Assembly: GCA_030373505.1 (NCBI GenBank)
Contig: JAUCYS010000015.1
Location: 1-64,000, forward strand
Source: Parasphingorhabdus sp.
GTDB lineage: Bacteria > Pseudomonadota > Alphaproteobacteria > Sphingomonadales > Sphingomonadaceae
Direction of reading: 5' to 3'
Length of the DNA: 64,000 nucleotides
Part shown: piece after piece, positions 62,384 through 64,000 of the stretch
Layout: every line of letters begins with the position of its first letter
How positions within the stretch are numbered: the first letter of the stretch is position 1
Made by a program: the position numbers and the translations under genes
The notes under the pieces: model-generated
Told to the model about the DNA's origin: nothing
The model's input: only the letters and a program-made list of their open reading frames with translations
The model's database searches: none

Positions 62384-62931
62384 ACCGGATCTCCGGTGTT
62401 GGCGCTGCCGGCGGTGACGCCCGAATGCTGATGCGCGGTCAAACGGATTCCAGCGGCCTCGACTTCGGCATCGCTGGTGATCTGGTCGGTCACGTCCAGC
62501 TTGCCGGTGATAGCGACATCACCGGTGATATTAACCGTTTCGGCAATCAACCGGGCTTCGGAACCGGCGGGCAGCTCAGCGACCAGAATATGCGCCTCGG
62601 GATCATAGCTGATGACCGCGCCATCCTTATATTTCAGGACTTCGGTCAGATCGGTGCCGGGCGCCGGGAAATTGTCACTGGACAGGCTGCCCAGGACAAC
62701 CGCGCCGGAAATCTCTCCATCCGGGCACAGCAGAACGACCTGCTCGCCAACCGTTGGCGGTGACCAGGTGCCGGTATCCCCGGCCCGGCGCTCAAGCCAT
62801 TTGATCGGGCCGGTTTCGCTTTCATCATCGATGCTGGCGACGCAAAGACCGTTCGCCAGATCGACGCTTTTTATCGTCGCCAGGCGGATCAATTGACCGG
62901 GATCGGTCGGCTTGTCTTCGGGTGAATTCAT
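62380..62931 (-). CDS. Baseplate spike protein gpV
   Basis: 183 residues from MNSPEDKPTDPGQLIRLATI (an ATG at 62958 has no Shine-Dalgarno). OB domain with SVDLANGLCVASIDDESETG and GEQVVLLCPDGEISGAVVLG, then a beta-helix part ending in RLTAHQHSGVTAGSANTGDP, the tip H-x-H motif that usually binds iron. Punctures the host outer membrane. Confidence 0.93.
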   Translation of the reverse strand: MNSPEDKPTDPGQLIRLATIKSVDLANGLCVASIDDESETGPIKWLERRAGDTGTWSPPTVGEQVVLLCPDGEISGAVVLGSLSSDNFPAPGTDLTEVLKYKDGAVISYDPEAHILVAELPAGSEARLIAETVNITGDVAITGKLDVTDQITSDAEVEAAGIRLTAHQHSGVTAGSANTGDPV

Positions 62932-62980
62932 GACGGCCGTAATTCCGACTGCCGGCATTAAAGTCTATATGGCGGCGGTG

Positions 62981-63270
62981 TCATTGCAAGCGCGACAACA
63001 AGCAGAAAAACGAAATCGGAGCGGTGATCACCCCAACGGGAAAGGCAACCACAACCTGTCCATCGACAACCGGCGACATCCGGATAGGAGTCTTGCCCTT
63101 GCGGCCAGCGCCCCAGCGGATGTCAGGGGTTTGATTGCCCCAGCATCCGGATCGCCGATCTGAACCACACAGCGGGCGTTTTCCAGATCCACAGAAAGCA
63201 CAGTCCCGATTCGAAGCAAGACATTGGGATCGAGGGGAATATCTTCAGCTACAGGATGTGAAGCGTTCAT
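62981..63270 (-). pseudogene. Second gpV-like OB domain, frameshifted
   Basis: Starts MNASHPVAEDIPLDPNVLLR, then IGTVLSVDLENARCVVQIGD and GAIKPLTSAG, matching the start of gpV. The open frame then turns to nonsense, but one frame over it reads KGKTPIRMSPVVDGQVVVAF and PVGVI, matching the gpV GEQVVLL strand, to a stop at 62981. Adding one G in the GGGG at 63111-63114 joins them into about 96 residues. No beta-helix tail follows, so it is a short OB-only copy. Confidence 0.75.
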
Positions 63271-63337
63271 GCCGCATTGCGATCGGCTACATGCAGTTCG
63301 TCAGTTTCGAGATTTCAGCCAGATTTATTCTGCCTTC

Positions 63338-63775
63338 CTATCCCTCAAGCACTCTGGCAATCAGGTCGCGCTTGGCCTTCGCCTGCTTCAATAATTCTTC
63401 AGCCATATTAATATTGCGCCTAACAGCTGCGAGCCATTCAGCGTTATCAGATGACGAAAATGTTAGCTTCGCGCTTTCAATGGCCTTTACCTCAGACAGC
63501 GCTGGGCCGTTGTCCTGCAGCTTAGGAACCGTAGTTTCCAAGGATGTCAAGACAGGGGCCGGCCTCTCGAAACGGTCAAAAGTACCAAGTTCAAGCAGAG
63601 AGAAAGCGCCTGAAAGAGCGTCACCAGAAACACGCAAATGCGTATCGTTGGAAAGATAAACTCCATGTGCAGAGGTATTTTCGATGTTCTCCCATTGATC
63701 AAGATCAAACTTCCACTTGGGAATTTCCTCGGATGCCTTAGTCAGTGCGTTGTCCAAAATTCGTAGAATTTCCAT
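63338..63775 (-). CDS. Phage hypothetical protein upstream of V
   Basis: 145 residues, start MEILRILDNALTKASEEIPK after a GGGGAAAA stretch. GVYLSNDTHLRVSGDALSGA in the middle and a helical end (AEELLKQAKAKRDLIARVLE). AT-richer than the tail genes and in the place where tail completion genes R/S lie in P2; it does not look like them. Function unknown; perhaps an accessory gene. Confidence 0.7.
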   Translation of the reverse strand: MEILRILDNALTKASEEIPKWKFDLDQWENIENTSAHGVYLSNDTHLRVSGDALSGAFSLLELGTFDRFERPAPVLTSLETTVPKLQDNGPALSEVKAIESAKLTFSSSDNAEWLAAVRRNINMAEELLKQAKAKRDLIARVLEG

Positions 63776-63787
63776 TTTTTCCCCTTT

Positions 63788-63991
63788 CTAAGCCGTCATC
63801 AAGCCCATCATAACGACCGAGAGAATCCCGGCAGCTGTTGATATGTTATACATCTTACATTCCAGCATCCCCGAATTGACGCGCCAGCATAGGTCGCTCA
63901 TCGGCGGAATTCGGATGCTAAGCGAGGCTCCTGCGCCCGTGCCGGTCATCGGCTTGTCCAGGCATAAAGAATTGGCAGATAGGATCGTCAA
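63788..63991 (-). CDS. Possible small membrane protein
   Basis: Open frame of 67 residues; a shorter version from MSDLCWRVNSGMLECKMYNI (63901) is as likely, with a hydrophobic end (ISTAAGILSVVMMGLMTA). It ends 12 bases before the 145-residue gene. No family, weak start signals; listed as possible only. Confidence 0.3.
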   Translation of the reverse strand: MTILSANSLCLDKPMTGTGAGASLSIRIPPMSDLCWRVNSGMLECKMYNISTAAGILSVVMMGLMTA

Positions 63992-64000
63992 GACCTTTGT

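Larger units (their letters stand above)
41901..64000. mobile_element. Prophage (P2-like tail module), left part; right end outside window
   Basis: Starts at a broken tRNA gene with an adjacent tyrosine integrase. It continues through xis, DNA modification and replication genes, Ogr, Cro/CI and nine P2-type tail genes. No capsid, terminase, portal or lysis gene and no second att site lie before 64000, so at least as much again must follow. Early genes are not those of P2 (no gpA or gpB), so this is a mosaic temperate myovirus. Confidence 0.95.

Noticed and set aside
62957..63000. Possible Ogr binding dyad (TGT...ACA) upstream of gpV
   Set aside because: The spacing is 13 rather than the 12 bases I recall for P2-type sites, and it lies inside the frameshifted gpV-like gene.
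1..64000. CRISPR arrays, rRNA operons, insertion sequences
   Set aside because: No regularly spaced direct repeats, no rRNA sequence and no transposase reading frame were seen.

Overview
The window comes from an alphaproteobacterium, most likely a sphingomonad (Sphingomonadales). Evidence for this is the pckA / chvI-chvG / short hprK / rapZ / PTS-IIA / HPr order, a complete exosortase A (XrtA) exopolysaccharide locus of the sphingomonad type, a large TonB receptor, and paired hairpin repeats between genes. Genus is not decided here (a Parasphingorhabdus- or Sphingopyxis-like host is inference). All family names are from recognition of motifs; no search was run.

Layout. 1-8.8 kb is housekeeping: the 5' part of pckA (minus strand, off the left edge), a rightward operon chvI-chvG-hprK-rapZ-EIIA-HPr joined by short overlaps, a SpoU methyltransferase, a lipoprotein, then rmuC and def on the minus strand. 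8.9-14.3 kb holds a TonB-dependent receptor with a clear terminator, recR, fmt and truA. 14.4-32.9 kb is the XrtA locus. A leftward run encodes acyl-CoA ligase, PLP decarboxylase, export lipoprotein, chain-length protein (split by a frameshift), tyrosine autokinase, outer-membrane barrel, ATPase, deacetylase, FemAB-like protein, glycosyltransferase, exosortase and amidotransferase. A divergent rightward run encodes a GNAT/FemAB-like protein, an acyl carrier protein and two alpha/beta hydrolases. Together they should build, control and export an envelope polysaccharide and sort PEP-CTERM proteins; no PEP-CTERM substrate is seen in the window. 32.9-41.8 kb is ordinary chromosome: trxB, an unusual CxxCH/glycine-zipper protein, a trimethylamine/histamine-dehydrogenase-like flavoprotein, tRNA-Met, an FAD reductase, a 2H RNA ligase-like protein, a peroxiredoxin and a queuosine-precursor transporter.

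From 41.86 kb to the right edge is one end of a prophage. It begins inside a tRNA-Arg(TCT) gene, of which only the 5' half is left. Leftward early genes run from a cro-like gene through ogr/delta, a primase-helicase, several small proteins, a stand-alone FtsK-gamma domain protein, a DUF5131 protein, an ASCH protein, a multi-HTH protein, a DNA methyltransferase, a PAPS-reductase-like protein and xis to the integrase, mostly linked by 4-base overlaps. A CI-like repressor is read rightward, followed by a lipoprotein gene, a leftover second repressor tail and a small secreted-like protein. The rest is a P2-type contractile tail module (D, U, T, E', E, FII, FI, W, V) read leftward, with the E/E' slippery heptamer kept. 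The phage looks like a mosaic: P2-like tail and Ogr control joined to a non-P2 early region.

The most interesting points are the repressor-tail scar around the lipoprotein gene, the split tRNA-Arg, the zinc-ribbon/FtsK-gamma protein, the E/E' recoding site, a second gpV-like gene with a one-base frameshift, the absence of J and I between W and FI, and the frameshifted chain-length gene in an otherwise intact XrtA locus.
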